Below are positions 14,124 through 20,793 of a stretch of 34,579 bases of DNA, piece after piece. Within the stretch, counting starts at the first letter, position 1. Each line of letters opens with the position of its first letter. Location: IMG/VR virus record IMGVR_UViG_3300050821_006855, positions 1 to 34,579 of that record. One strand, written 5' to 3'. The notes beneath the pieces were generated by a model. The model ran no database searches and was not told where the DNA came from. It was given only the letters and a program-made list of their open reading frames with translations. Source of the DNA: a virus. The position numbers and the translations under genes are program-made.

Positions 14124-14900
14124 TCACCAAAACGTTGCAGCCACCGCCGCCTCGAGCTCGGGCTCTTCGGCACCATCGCCGCGGCCGACGCCGGCCGGCT
14201 CGGTCAAATCTGGGCCACTGGCCGCCTCGGCCTCGGCCGGTCGGATCACGCCCAAGCGTTCGGCAATCTTCCAAGTCAGCACCAGGTCATTGGAAAGATA
14301 TTCGATCGCCGCCTCTTGGTTTTCGTAAAGCAGCGCGGCAAAGGCGGCCCCGCTATTGGTTTTCGAGCCGACGCCTAAAAACCTGGCTAACCGGTCGAGG
14401 CTAATCAGTTCCGGATCCCGGCTCGAGGCCCGCCAGAGTTCGGCCAGGTCGACAAACCAATTTGTTAGGTATCGGCCCTTAACCAGAGCTCGCGCCGGCA
14501 CCGGAATATTCAGCGCCCAAGCTCGGCGCATCAAAAACGGGATATCGAAATCGGCAATCCGAAACCCAATCCATTGAGTAAGGTCGCCGAGGCCCGTTTC
14601 GAACCGTTGGAAAAATGTCTCGATCAGTTTCCGTTCATCATCGACCACAATGAGTTTGTCCTCGGTGGTTGGATTGTAAATTCCGAGCGCCATCACCCGA
14701 CCGGTGAGCGCCGAGAGCGCGGCCCGTTCCATGAAACGGGCCTTATGCTCGAGCCGCTTTTGCTCAATATAGGCCTCGGCATTCTCGGGCTTGCGATTAC
14801 CGATCTTTATTTCATCGGGATTAAATTCCGGCATCAAAGCCAGAACGTCCTCTTCCGAAAGGGCCACCGTTTCGATATCGAACACGTATTGGGTTTTCAT
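14124..14900 (-). CDS. 3'-5' exonuclease, DEDD (PolB-exo-like) family
   Basis: This 258-residue RNase H-fold exonuclease has motif Exo I FDIETV (Asp8, Glu10), Exo II GFRIADFDIPFLMRR (Asp117/119) and Exo III YLSNDLVLTW (Asp205). The arrangement matches the predicted 3'-5' exonucleases related to the PolB proofreading domain. These degrade single-stranded or mismatched 3' ends in phage recombination or repair. A disordered Ala/Glu-rich tail (EAEAASGPDLTEPAGVGRGDG and beyond) follows the domain from about residue 222. It lies in a block with SSB and a Sak4-like annealase, supporting a recombination or replication role. The start overlaps the upstream stop (ATGA). Confidence 0.85.
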   Translation of the reverse strand: MKTQYVFDIETVALSEEDVLALMPEFNPDEIKIGNRKPENAEAYIEQKRLEHKARFMERAALSALTGRVMALGIYNPTTEDKLIVVDDERKLIETFFQRFETGLGDLTQWIGFRIADFDIPFLMRRAWALNIPVPARALVKGRYLTNWFVDLAELWRASSRDPELISLDRLARFLGVGSKTNSGAAFAALLYENQEAAIEYLSNDLVLTWKIAERLGVIRPAEAEAASGPDLTEPAGVGRGDGAEEPELEAAVAATFW

Positions 14901-15118
14901 TTCAATGGAAGGCGCACTTTGTCTTTGCGTCGGTAGCTATCGTCAAGAACTTCCAACACTGCATCGCCCATTGAATCCCATAAATCCGGCAACCGATGGC
15001 GCCCGCCAAGCGAACGCCAAACACCCCATTGTTGACTTTCCGGAATATAACGAACGGCATATTTGACGCCGTTGATTACTAGATCCGCTTTATTCAAACT
15101 TTTTGTTAGGCTTGGCAT
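14897..15118 (-). CDS. Small hypothetical protein in recombination block
   Basis: This 73-residue protein begins MPSLTKSLNKADLVINGVKYAVRY (split here: MPSLTKSLNK, ADLVINGVKYAVRY), followed by 'ESQQWGVWRSLGG' and a helical 'SMGDAVLEVLDDSYRRKDK'. It reads as a small beta-hairpin plus helix. ATG 15118 lies 4 bp after the SSB stop. The longer frame to 15211 would overlap SSB with Arg-rich sequence and is rejected. No family is recognised. Confidence 0.65.
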   Translation of the reverse strand: MPSLTKSLNKADLVINGVKYAVRYIPESQQWGVWRSLGGRHRLPDLWDSMGDAVLEVLDDSYRRKDKVRLPLK

Positions 15119-15122
15119 AAAA

Positions 15123-15638
15123 TCAGAAAGGAATGTCGCGCGGTTCGCCTCGAGCCGCCGGCGGCGGCGGAATAATCGCTTTGCCGTCGCCCGGCCGCGA
15201 TCGCGGCACATCTGGCGGTAACGGGTCGCCGGCTTTTTTGTTATCTTCCCAAAGGTAATAGTGCACCTTATTAACTTCTTGGCCGGCCAGTTTGCCCTCT
15301 TGCGCGATTTCGATTTTTATTCGCGCCGCGCCGCGGGCCCCGACCAGGTTAGTCGCGCTCAAGTTCGGTCGTTCACCGGGCTTGGGATTTTTGCCGATCG
15401 CTTTGAGGAAACCGGCAATATTGTCGTAAGGCCCATTTTTGCCGACGCCGGCGCTCGGATTATCATAAACCGGGGTTTTGTCGGGGCCCACCGCCAACAC
15501 CACCGGCAAAACCAGGTTATTATTCGGTTTGCTCCGATAGATCGGATTGACGCTCGTGACCGCGAAATCATAATCGCCGGCCGGGATCGGCCCGAATACT
15601 GGTTTGACCGGTTCTTGGTAAGTATAGCCTTCGTCCAT
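15123..15638 (-). CDS. Single-stranded DNA-binding protein (DUF669-like)
   Basis: This 171-residue protein resembles phage SSBs of the DUF669 group: an N-terminal 'FGPIPAGDYDFAVTSVNPIY' strand, a central OB-like region (ARGAARIKIEIAQEGK; NKVHYYLWED) and a disordered proline-rich linker. It ends exactly in DIPF. A terminal D-I-P-F is the hallmark tail by which bacterial SSBs recruit partner enzymes, and finding it at the very C-terminus is strong support. The adjacent Sak4-like ATPase is its usual genetic partner, because Sak4 annealases need an SSB. Start ATG 15638. Confidence 0.85.
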   Translation of the reverse strand: MDEGYTYQEPVKPVFGPIPAGDYDFAVTSVNPIYRSKPNNNLVLPVVLAVGPDKTPVYDNPSAGVGKNGPYDNIAGFLKAIGKNPKPGERPNLSATNLVGARGAARIKIEIAQEGKLAGQEVNKVHYYLWEDNKKAGDPLPPDVPRSRPGDGKAIIPPPPAARGEPRDIPF

Positions 15639-15643
15639 AGGTG

Positions 15644-16447
15644 TTAGGTGGTGGTGGTTAAGGTTTCGTTTTTGGAATCGTAAAATTTGAGTACCGCCTG
15701 GCGCACCGTTGGGAAATCCAACGGCATTTCAAAAGGGAAATCGAACCGGTTTTTGGCGTCAAAAGACGGCCGGTTTTCCGTATAAATGACGCGCGTACCA
15801 TCGGTCAAAGCGCGGTTGGCCTTTGGTTGTTTGGCCCGAATCAGATCGATTTTAAAGGTGGCGAAAAGTACCGCATCAACCGCTTCCCGAACCAAGCCGG
15901 CGACTCGTTCATTAACCTTGAGCTGGTAGCGATCGTAACCGCTCGCCTGGTTTGGATCCTGAAAAGTTTTCACTTGGGCGTGACCGATTAAAATCATATG
16001 GAACCGATCGGCGATCGCATCAAAGCGCGGAATCAAATAGGTGCGCCAGATTTCCGCGGCCCGAATATAACCTTTGCCGAACCCGCCCATATATTCCTCG
16101 ATTGAGTTAACGCTGACCTCCGCACAAGCTTGCCGCCAAACCAAAGGCTCGAGCCAATCGATCGAATCAACGACCACGGTATGATAATCGTGCTTTTCCT
16201 GTAAAACCGTGTCGAGTTGCCCGAGGACATCGTTGAGCGTTTCCGGCCGCGGGAATCGGGCCACTTCTTTTTGCAGGGTACCGGTTTCGGTCCCGATAAA
16301 AATCGGGTTCGAGGCGGCGGCGCCAAAGGTGGTTTTGCCTACTCCGTCGATCCCGTAAATAGCGAGGTAAATCATCCGCCGAATTTTGCCGGTCGTCACG
16401 GTGGCTAAGAGTCCGTCAAGTTTAGGTTGGTTAGTTAGAGTTTCCAT
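15644..16447 (-). CDS. Sak4-like RecA-fold recombinase/annealase ATPase
   Basis: This 267-residue ATPase of the AAA_24/Sak4 type promotes single-strand annealing in phage recombination. It has Walker A GIDGVGKT (32-39), Walker B TVVVDSID (Asp94) and the later 'MILIGHAQVKTF' and 'YQLKVNERVAGLVREAVDAVLFA' segments typical of these proteins. Length fits. It lies 5 bp upstream of the SSB gene and close to the VRR-NUC and DEDD nucleases, forming a compact recombination module. The C-terminus ends in a poly-Thr stretch encoded by a GGT-type repeat. Start ATG 16447. Confidence 0.88.
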   Translation of the reverse strand: METLTNQPKLDGLLATVTTGKIRRMIYLAIYGIDGVGKTTFGAAASNPIFIGTETGTLQKEVARFPRPETLNDVLGQLDTVLQEKHDYHTVVVDSIDWLEPLVWRQACAEVSVNSIEEYMGGFGKGYIRAAEIWRTYLIPRFDAIADRFHMILIGHAQVKTFQDPNQASGYDRYQLKVNERVAGLVREAVDAVLFATFKIDLIRAKQPKANRALTDGTRVIYTENRPSFDAKNRFDFPFEMPLDFPTVRQAVLKFYDSKNETLTTTT

Positions 16448-16450
16448 GTT

Positions 16451-16636
16451 TCAAATTCTTTCTTTAATCGGCCGGCCATCATGGTCGCGGGCCACTTCTG
16501 GCGGCCGTTGGTGGCGCGCCCAATGGGTGTACAGGCTAAATGCTAAGGCGAGCGCATAAACCGTGGCCGCGGCGGCCAAGAGAAACAGAATGGCCGCACC
16601 CAAAAGCATAAAATTCAAAAGGTCTTGCGGGTTCAT
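16451..16636 (-). CDS. Small single-pass membrane protein, hypothetical
   Basis: This 61-residue protein starts MNPQDLLNFMLLGAAILFLL and has a long hydrophobic helix through about residue 33, then a basic/polar tail (HWARHQRPPEVARDHDGRP). Topology is probably N-out/C-in. ATG 16636 forms ATGA with the upstream stop. It lies in the early operon, so a superinfection-exclusion or membrane-anchoring role is possible but unsupported. The longer frame to 16774 is not used. Confidence 0.6.
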   Translation of the reverse strand: MNPQDLLNFMLLGAAILFLLAAAATVYALALAFSLYTHWARHQRPPEVARDHDGRPIKERI

Positions 16637-16941
16637 ACTTCCTTGGGTTTGTGGCCGCGTTTCGGTCGTTGCGCGATCGGCCCCATCGGCAACATTGAAT
16701 CGCCATCGGGTATCGTGACCTCGACCGAATCCTTGATACGCGCACCAAAGGCGATCGCGCTTTTGGTGACACAATCGGCCGGTTCAAAATCGACGGAATG
16801 CGTCATGGTGATTTTCACCGTGGTATTAGCAAAAACCGCGGCCGCTTTGCTCCAATGATCTTGGAGCAGCGTCCGGGTATTTTCGGTTAGTTGTTCAATT
16901 AACTTTTCTGGGGTTGGTTTGCTCATTTTGGTTAGTTTCAT
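16633..16941 (-). CDS. Hypothetical early protein
   Basis: This 102-residue protein begins with a helix (TPEKLIEQLTENTRTLLQDH) followed by strands 'TTVKITMTHSVDF', 'SAIAFGARIKDSVEVTIPD' and a basic tail (RPKRGHKPKEV). The layout is one I recall from phage proteins of unknown function in recombination regions. ATG 16941 gives ATGA with the upstream stop, although ATG 16926 (MSKPTPEK) is a reasonable alternative start. It is coupled downstream to the small membrane protein. Confidence 0.65.
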   Translation of the reverse strand: MKLTKMSKPTPEKLIEQLTENTRTLLQDHWSKAAAVFANTTVKITMTHSVDFEPADCVTKSAIAFGARIKDSVEVTIPDGDSMLPMGPIAQRPKRGHKPKEV

Positions 16942-17369
16942 TGGTGAAATTTTTCAGGTAGCGTTTCCTGATTAAGCCATAGGGTTAGAATCTGGTGGCC
17001 TTCCGCGGCGTTATAAACCACGCCGGCGGGATTGCCGGCCGCCCATTCGGCCTGAATAAATTGCTCTTGAGATTCGGTTAGCCGGCCGCCAGGCGCCTTG
17101 AATTCAAGCGATAAACACCGGCCCCTGGCTCGGATCATAAAATCGACATGGCCGACTTGAATGGTAGTGGCTCGATCCGGCCGCGGGTGCGTAAAAGTCA
17201 AAATGTTTTGCTCTCTTTTAAAACGGAGTAGAGCGTCAAAAATCGCTTGTTCCTTGAGCTCTTGGCGCCGAGCTGCTTTCGCGCTAGCCTCGGCCGCGGT
17301 CCCGCCCAAGCGTGCGCGTTCGGCGGGATCGGCAATTTTCGAAATGATATGTTCTGGGAGAATAGTCAT
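16938..17369 (-). CDS. VRR-NUC family nuclease
   Basis: This 143-residue protein has the PD-(D/E)XK core of VRR-NUC nucleases: 'HVDFMIRARGRCLSLEFKAPGG' (read as GHVDFMI and LSLEFKAPGG), then 'RLTESQEQFI' and 'GNPAGVVYNAAEG'. The D...E-x-K acidic set and the Gln of 'ESQ' are present. The domain lies C-terminal after a helical N-terminus (AERARLGGTAAEASAKAARRQELKE). Such enzymes cut branched or structured DNA and are common in phage recombination blocks. ATG 17369 is preferred over TTG 17441 because the extra residues look non-family-like. Confidence 0.85.
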   Translation of the reverse strand: MTILPEHIISKIADPAERARLGGTAAEASAKAARRQELKEQAIFDALLRFKREQNILTFTHPRPDRATTIQVGHVDFMIRARGRCLSLEFKAPGGRLTESQEQFIQAEWAAGNPAGVVYNAAEGHQILTLWLNQETLPEKFHQ

Positions 17370-17441
17370 TTGGTGAATCTGAAAAAGCGCAGCATTAACC
17401 AAATGCCGACCAGCCAACAAAAAATCGCCAATGATAAGCAA

Positions 17442-17762
17442 CTATGCGGGTTCATCTTTTTGCCGTTCGAAAAAGCGTCGAATGGTTCGATTGATCAGGA
17501 TCCCGAGCGCCCGCGGCGCACAATAAAAGCGCAAGCGCGGCCAGGGTTTGCCGTTCGGGCTCGAGCCGTAATGCATAAAGACCTCGCCTAGAATGAACGT
17601 CGAGGCCGCCGGCCCTTGGGGCCCGCGCCGAAACTTGGCCACCACATCACGCAACAATTGTTGCTGTTCTGCGGTAAGCTCGATTTCGGCGGTCGCCACC
17701 CCGCGAAAATCAACGGAGATCGAGCGCGGCGCTTTTCCTATTTGCCCATCTTTTCCCACCAT
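17442..17762 (-). CDS. Hypothetical early protein
   Basis: This 106-residue protein starts MVGKDGQIGKAPRSISVDFRG (split: MVGKDGQIGK, APRSISVDFRG), then 'IELTAEQQQLLRDVVAKF' and 'FMHYGSSPNGKPWPRLRFYCAPRAL'. It ends with a basic helix (INRTIRRFFERQK). It looks like an alpha/beta protein, and no family is recognised. It overlaps the upstream HTH gene by 25 bp and is the second gene of the leftward early operon. Confidence 0.65.
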   Translation of the reverse strand: MVGKDGQIGKAPRSISVDFRGVATAEIELTAEQQQLLRDVVAKFRRGPQGPAASTFILGEVFMHYGSSPNGKPWPRLRFYCAPRALGILINRTIRRFFERQKDEPA

Positions 17763-17947
17763 TTTTGGAATGGCGCCCGCTTAAATCGCCAACCGCCACG
17801 TTTGCCGAAAGGTTGATAGGCGCCGGGAATCAATCCTAATCGAGCATATTTGCGGATCGTCTTTTGAGTGTAGCCAGTCACCTCGGCCACCTCTGCCGTA
17901 TCAAGGGACGCTCGGCCATCGAGCGGAGAAAGTAAGGTTGAGCTCAT
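17738..17947 (-). CDS. MerR/AlpA-like winged-helix regulator or excisionase
   Basis: This 69-residue protein has a clear HTH_17/MerR-type motif: 'LDTAEVAEVTGYTQKTIRKYARLGLIPGA' (about 15-43, shown as a landmark only in pieces LDTAEVAEVTGYTQKTIRKY and ARLGLIPG). A basic wing 'GKRGGWRFKRAPFQKWW' follows. This is the size and fold of phage excisionases (Cox/Xis) and AlpA-type activators. AAGG lies 8 bp before ATG 17947. As the first gene of the leftward operon, opposite the repressor, it occupies the position of a Cox/Cro-like early switch protein in P2-type phages. Confidence 0.8.
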   Translation of the reverse strand: MSSTLLSPLDGRASLDTAEVAEVTGYTQKTIRKYARLGLIPGAYQPFGKRGGWRFKRAPFQKWWEKMGK

Positions 17948-18008
17948 GGGGTTGCCTTAAAGTGCGAGAAGTTTTAGCACGCCTTTTAAAGCCGATTTTT
18001 CCAAGAGC

Positions 18009-18059
18009 CCGAATGGGGCCTAACATGGGGCCCGCAACGCCCCACCGAATGGGGCCTAA
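18009..18059. repeat. 15-bp direct repeats upstream of early operon (possible operators)
   Basis: CCGAATGGGGCCTAA occurs at 18009-18023 and 18045-18059, 36 bp apart. A third TGGGGCC lies between them (from 18025), and GGGGC/GCCCC inverted arms can pair. The 118-bp gap 17948-18065 upstream of the HTH gene contains no gene. The repeats are candidate binding sites for the repressor or the HTH protein at the early promoter. Confidence 0.6.
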
Positions 18060-18065
18060 AAAAAT

Positions 18066-18293
18066 TTATTGACGACTTTTCTTGGCAATTTTGGCAATTC
18101 GCTTTTTTGCTGCGTTCGGACTGATATGCAAGATCGCGGCCACCCTGGCCGGGCTTAACGAAAGGCCGTGCGTTTCCAAAGCTTTTTGCGCAATTTTGAG
18201 AGCGATCTCTTCGTCGGTGCCGATCAAGAGTGAGGCCAAGCGTTTAGCCTCATCGCTTGCCAAGGGCAAAAGCGGATCGCCGGCAGAATCCAT
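18066..18293 (-). CDS. Small helix-turn-helix protein
   Basis: This 75-residue protein starts at ATG 18293; a TTG two codons earlier is less likely. The C-terminal half reads 'LSLSPARVAAILHISPNAAKKRIAKI', a helix-turn-helix of the type used to read a DNA groove, ending in a very basic tail (KKSRQ). The N-terminal half is helical (SDEAKRLASLLIGTDEEIALKIAQ). It is the first leftward gene from the immunity region and lies opposite the XRE repressor module, so it probably regulates early transcription. It is separated from 17947 by the repeat-bearing gap. Confidence 0.65.
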   Translation of the reverse strand: MDSAGDPLLPLASDEAKRLASLLIGTDEEIALKIAQKALETHGLSLSPARVAAILHISPNAAKKRIAKIAKKSRQ

Positions 18294-18437
18294 AAACAAA
18301 CCGAAAGGGAAGCCAAAAACATCAGGGTTTCACCCGATAAATTCATCGGGCGACGGCAATAGGACTTGCTTAAAACGCGAATCTTGCGTTAAAACGAGAC
18401 GACGTTGCGAAACGTTAAGAGGCCCTCGAGGCCCACA

Positions 18438-18480
18438 GAACCGGTCAGAAAGGCATTTCTGGCCGGTTCCTTATTTTAGA
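18438..18480 (+). terminator. Rho-independent terminator on the plus strand
   Basis: A 14-bp stem (GAACCGGTCAGAAA at 18438-18451 with TTTCTGGCCGGTTC at 18456-18469, one G-T wobble) closes a GGCA loop and is followed by CTTATTTT. The form is classic for a plus-strand transcript. No plus-strand gene precedes it, so it may end a short RNA from the immunity region. Confidence 0.75.
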
Positions 18481-18572
18481 TTCGAGAATGATCTTTGGTG
18501 GCGGTCGCGGCAAAAAAAAATGACTTTGATTTTTCATGAACACCGAACTCCATTTCAACGTTCTTGTGTTTT

Positions 18573-18598
18573 CGTGTGGCAACCGCCACGTGTGGCAA
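18573..18598. promoter_or_regulatory. Operator-like repeats upstream of the lysogeny genes
   Basis: CGTGTGGCAA occurs at 18573-18582 and 18589-18598, and the middle forms overlapping palindromes GTGGC-AACC-GCCAC and CCAC-GT-GTGG. The 429-bp noncoding stretch 18294-18722 also holds a CCCGAT/ATCGGG hairpin (18333-18350), the terminator at 18438, and AT-rich promoter-like sequence from 18630. These repeats are good candidates for repressor-binding sites. Confidence 0.5.
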
Positions 18599-18722
18599 AA
18601 TCCGTTACATGAGGCAAGACAATTTCTCTCAAAATTGAAAACAATTCTTGGCAATGCTTTTATTCGCAATTTGCATGATTTTAGTGCATCTTTAACGTGT
18701 AGCATTTAACGGCATTTTAAGC

Positions 18723-19010
18723 ATGGCCAAGAAAACAACGGCATTTAGTAATAAGCGGGTGACTCACGAAAAACGTTCCGTCAATCTGCCAACTTGCCGC
18801 GCTACCCCGACCGAGGCCCAAAAGTTTCGGGCTCAAATCGAGCCCCACGCTTTCACCGGTCCATCACATTTTTTTCGGCATTGCCTAGAAAAATGGTTTG
18901 CCATGATTGAGGCGGGTGAAGAGCCAGAGCTCCCATTGGATTTCGTAAGAAAGAAAACGCCGGCGGCCAAACCTAAAAAGCCCAAGCGCCGACACGTCGT
19001 GAAAAAATGA
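18723..19010 (+). CDS. Lysogeny-region protein, unknown
   Basis: This 95-residue protein is encoded divergently from the early operon, with an ATGA overlap into the XRE repressor gene. It has a basic N-terminus (MAKKTTAFSNKRVTHEKRS) and a central helical part 'SVNLPTCRATPTEAQKFR' and 'FFRHCLEKWFAMIEAGEEPELP'. The C-terminal tail is strongly basic (KPKKPKRRHVVKK). The 'SVNLP' start followed by helices is reminiscent of ribbon-helix-helix DNA-binding proteins, but the match is loose. Its coupling to the repressor suggests a role in immunity control. Confidence 0.7.
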   Translation: MAKKTTAFSNKRVTHEKRSVNLPTCRATPTEAQKFRAQIEPHAFTGPSHFFRHCLEKWFAMIEAGEEPELPLDFVRKKTPAAKPKKPKRRHVVKK

Positions 19011-19198
19011 CTGAGCTCGAAAAGTTAATTGCCGAGCTCGCCGAATGGACAAATAAAAAACACGGCCGCCAAAAAGAGCTCGCCGAGGCCTTGCGAGTCA
19101 ACCAGGATGTGGTGAGCCATTGGATTGCCGGCCGCAAAAAACCAAATGCTGAACACGCCTTAGAGCTCGCCGCCTTCCTTCGAAATCGATCCAAATGA
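19007..19198 (+). CDS. XRE-family HTH repressor (CI/Cro-like)
   Basis: This 63-residue protein is almost entirely a Cro/C1-type helix-turn-helix: 'GRQKELAEALRVNQDVVSHWIAGRKKPN' (here in pieces GRQKELAEALRVNQDVVSHW and IAGRKKPN), followed by 'AEHALELAAFLRN'. It has no C-terminal dimerisation or cleavage domain, so like P2 C protein it would not be RecA-inducible. It is the only canonical repressor-type gene on the plus strand, opposite the HTH genes, and close to the integrase. The short size fits either a P2-type immunity repressor or a Cro. Confidence 0.85.
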   Translation: MTELEKLIAELAEWTNKKHGRQKELAEALRVNQDVVSHWIAGRKKPNAEHALELAAFLRNRSK

Positions 19199-19223
19199 GC
19201 GACTTATATTGCTTATAATTTCG

Positions 19224-19253
19224 AGAAAAAAAGGCCATTTTCGCATGGCCTTT
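19224..19253 (-). terminator. Rho-independent terminator downstream of integrase
   Basis: AAAGGCCAT (19230-19238) pairs with ATGGCCTTT (19245-19253) around a six-base loop, a 9-bp stem. Read on the minus strand, it is followed by a run of T residues to about 19224, the arrangement needed to end the leftward integrase transcript. It lies 26 bp beyond the plus-strand repressor stop, so it may also act on that convergent transcript. A second AT-only hairpin (19352-19374) lies against the integrase stop. Confidence 0.75.
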
Positions 19254-19376
19254 AAACGCTCTAGGAGGCGATTTGGCGCACTTGACCGCCCGGCAAGTAG
19301 ATTCATCGTCTTTTACTTGAAACGCGCCAGAATTGACTCACAGGCAATCTTTATACATTTATTTTTCATGTATATT

Positions 19377-20582
19377 TTAGGCGGCCGCCGGTGCCGGCAT
19401 TTGAATGATTTTTGTGCCCATCGTCGGCCGGATCCCAAACCAGGCCGCCCCGAGGCCGGGCTCGAGCCGCTTCATGTAAAAGCGTTTCATGGTGCTTTCA
19501 TTATCGCCCATCGCGTCGGCCACTTCGCCGGCCGTCCGGATCGAGGCCGCAAAACTCGCGTAAGAGTTGCGCAAAGCATTGTCGGGCACGTCGAGGCCAA
19601 GTGCATTGAGCAATTCCTTATTCAGCCGTTGCAATGTCGATTGCGAGATTTCCATTACCGGCGTGGTCTTGATCGGCACCAGGCGCAACCATTCGGCCGC
19701 CGCGGGCTCGAGCGGCACCCATCGCGATTGATCGGTTGCCCCGGTCTGTTTGCCGACCTCGTGGCGAATGCGGATCAAGTTGCGCGTCCAAAGGATATCG
19801 GCCCATTCAATCACCGGGTCGCTAGCATATGAGGAAATGATTTCGCACCGCCGCAGGCCGGCCAGACCGCCGAGCACATAGAACGGCAAAAGGCGCAAAT
19901 AGCGATCGGTCACCGGCTCGGCCGGCTTGATCGGCTCGAGGCCGGCAATCACAAAGAGAATTCGCCGAAACTCTTCCACTTCCAAATGATCGTTGTTGAC
20001 GCCCCACTTGTCCGTTGGTTTCATCCTGGCCATGGGATCGGCGCCGAGATAGCGCTCTTGAAAGGCCCAGGTCACAAAGGCGTGGATGTTGCGATATTGA
20101 CTCAGTCGCGTAGTCCCGGGCCCGAACCGCTTCAAATAAAGGTTGATCTTGTCCTCAGTCAATTGAGCCATTGGAAGTTTCGGCCCTACATCATGGCAAA
20201 GGCGGCGCAAGGTTGACCGATACTTGTAAATGGTCCGCGGGTTGCGCCCCTCGTGCTCCTGGTGCTTCATGTAGGCATCGCAGGCCTCTAACAGTGTTGC
20301 CGGCTTGGCGATCGAGAGCACGGTTTTTTCATGATGATCAAAAGCTTCGAAAATCTGGTGCGGGTTGCCTTTGTATTTGGCCTTGATCAGTTGTAAAAGC
20401 GCTAGGTCATCGTCGGTCACTTCTAACTTTTTGAGCGTGCCATCCTTTCGGATCCGCCGGGCCTCGGCCTCGGCTTGCTCTTTAGTGTCGAAAAACCGCA
20501 TTGCCCGTTTGCCGGTTCCGGTGAGTGAAGCGGGTAAAATAAGCCGCCACTTGCCATGTTGTTCGCAGAAGTTTGCTTTCAT
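19377..20582 (-). CDS. int: Tyrosine recombinase / phage integrase
   Basis: This 401-residue integrase has an arm-binding-type N-terminus (WRLILPASLTGTGKRAMRFF, like SAM-like AP2 folds), a core-binding helical domain (about 93-190) and a catalytic domain. Catalytic residues visible are Arg244 (GLRRCEI), a likely Lys278 (GKQTG), Arg338 (NALRNSYAS) and the nucleophile Tyr369 (MKRFYMK). The usual His of HxxR is Asn335, and the second His position is Asp360 (AMGDNES). I associate NxLR with integrases of Verrucomicrobiota/Planctomycetota. It ends with WFGIRP, common in that group. It lies beside attP and its start overlaps the 70-residue upstream gene by ATGA. Confidence 0.93.
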   Translation of the reverse strand: MKANFCEQHGKWRLILPASLTGTGKRAMRFFDTKEQAEAEARRIRKDGTLKKLEVTDDDLALLQLIKAKYKGNPHQIFEAFDHHEKTVLSIAKPATLLEACDAYMKHQEHEGRNPRTIYKYRSTLRRLCHDVGPKLPMAQLTEDKINLYLKRFGPGTTRLSQYRNIHAFVTWAFQERYLGADPMARMKPTDKWGVNNDHLEVEEFRRILFVIAGLEPIKPAEPVTDRYLRLLPFYVLGGLAGLRRCEIISSYASDPVIEWADILWTRNLIRIRHEVGKQTGATDQSRWVPLEPAAAEWLRLVPIKTTPVMEISQSTLQRLNKELLNALGLDVPDNALRNSYASFAASIRTAGEVADAMGDNESTMKRFYMKRLEPGLGAAWFGIRPTMGTKIIQMPAPAAA

Positions 20583-20791
20583 CCGAGTTGTTCTCCCTTT
20601 TCGCTAAGGTGAGCGATTGCGCCAAAGGGGATTTGATATAATCGGCCGGCATGCTTTATGACGACCATGCCGAGCCCCAAGAGCGTATTGCGAGGGTCAT
20701 CGACGGCGATGGCAAAGCCATCTTTGGTCGTCAGCACAAAAGGATTAAAGGTTTGCGGGTCAAGAATGTGTTCGAGTTCGTCTCTGTTCAT
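20579..20791 (-). CDS. Small conserved-type protein between attP and integrase
   Basis: This 70-residue protein has the pattern 'L.p..FnPFvl.t.DG..iavddP....lg...v.ik..g..y.ipf..I': TFNPFVLTTKDGFAIAVDDP, then LGLGMVVIKHAGRLYQIPFG. I recognise the 'PFxxxxxDGxxxxVxxP' form from short hypothetical proteins, often in planctomycetes and verrucomicrobia. It forms an ATGA overlap with integrase, so the two are co-expressed. Its ATG lies directly at the edge of the integrase-arm repeats, which makes expression sensitive to integrase binding. It could be a recombination directionality factor, but no HTH is visible. Confidence 0.7.
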   Translation of the reverse strand: MNRDELEHILDPQTFNPFVLTTKDGFAIAVDDPRNTLLGLGMVVIKHAGRLYQIPFGAIAHLSEKGEQLG

Positions 20792-20793
20792 TT

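Noticed and set aside
13933-14274. 113-residue form of the small gene after the exonuclease
   Set aside because: The first 52 residues are Arg/Gly-rich shadow of the exonuclease gene; ATG 14118 gives the family-like protein.
18082-18612. 176-residue plus-strand ORF in the immunity region
   Set aside because: It is antisense to the HTH gene, has Arg/Ser-rich non-protein-like sequence and runs through a strong terminator.
19209-19832. 207-residue plus-strand ORF
   Set aside because: Antisense to integrase, spanning the terminator; no family features.
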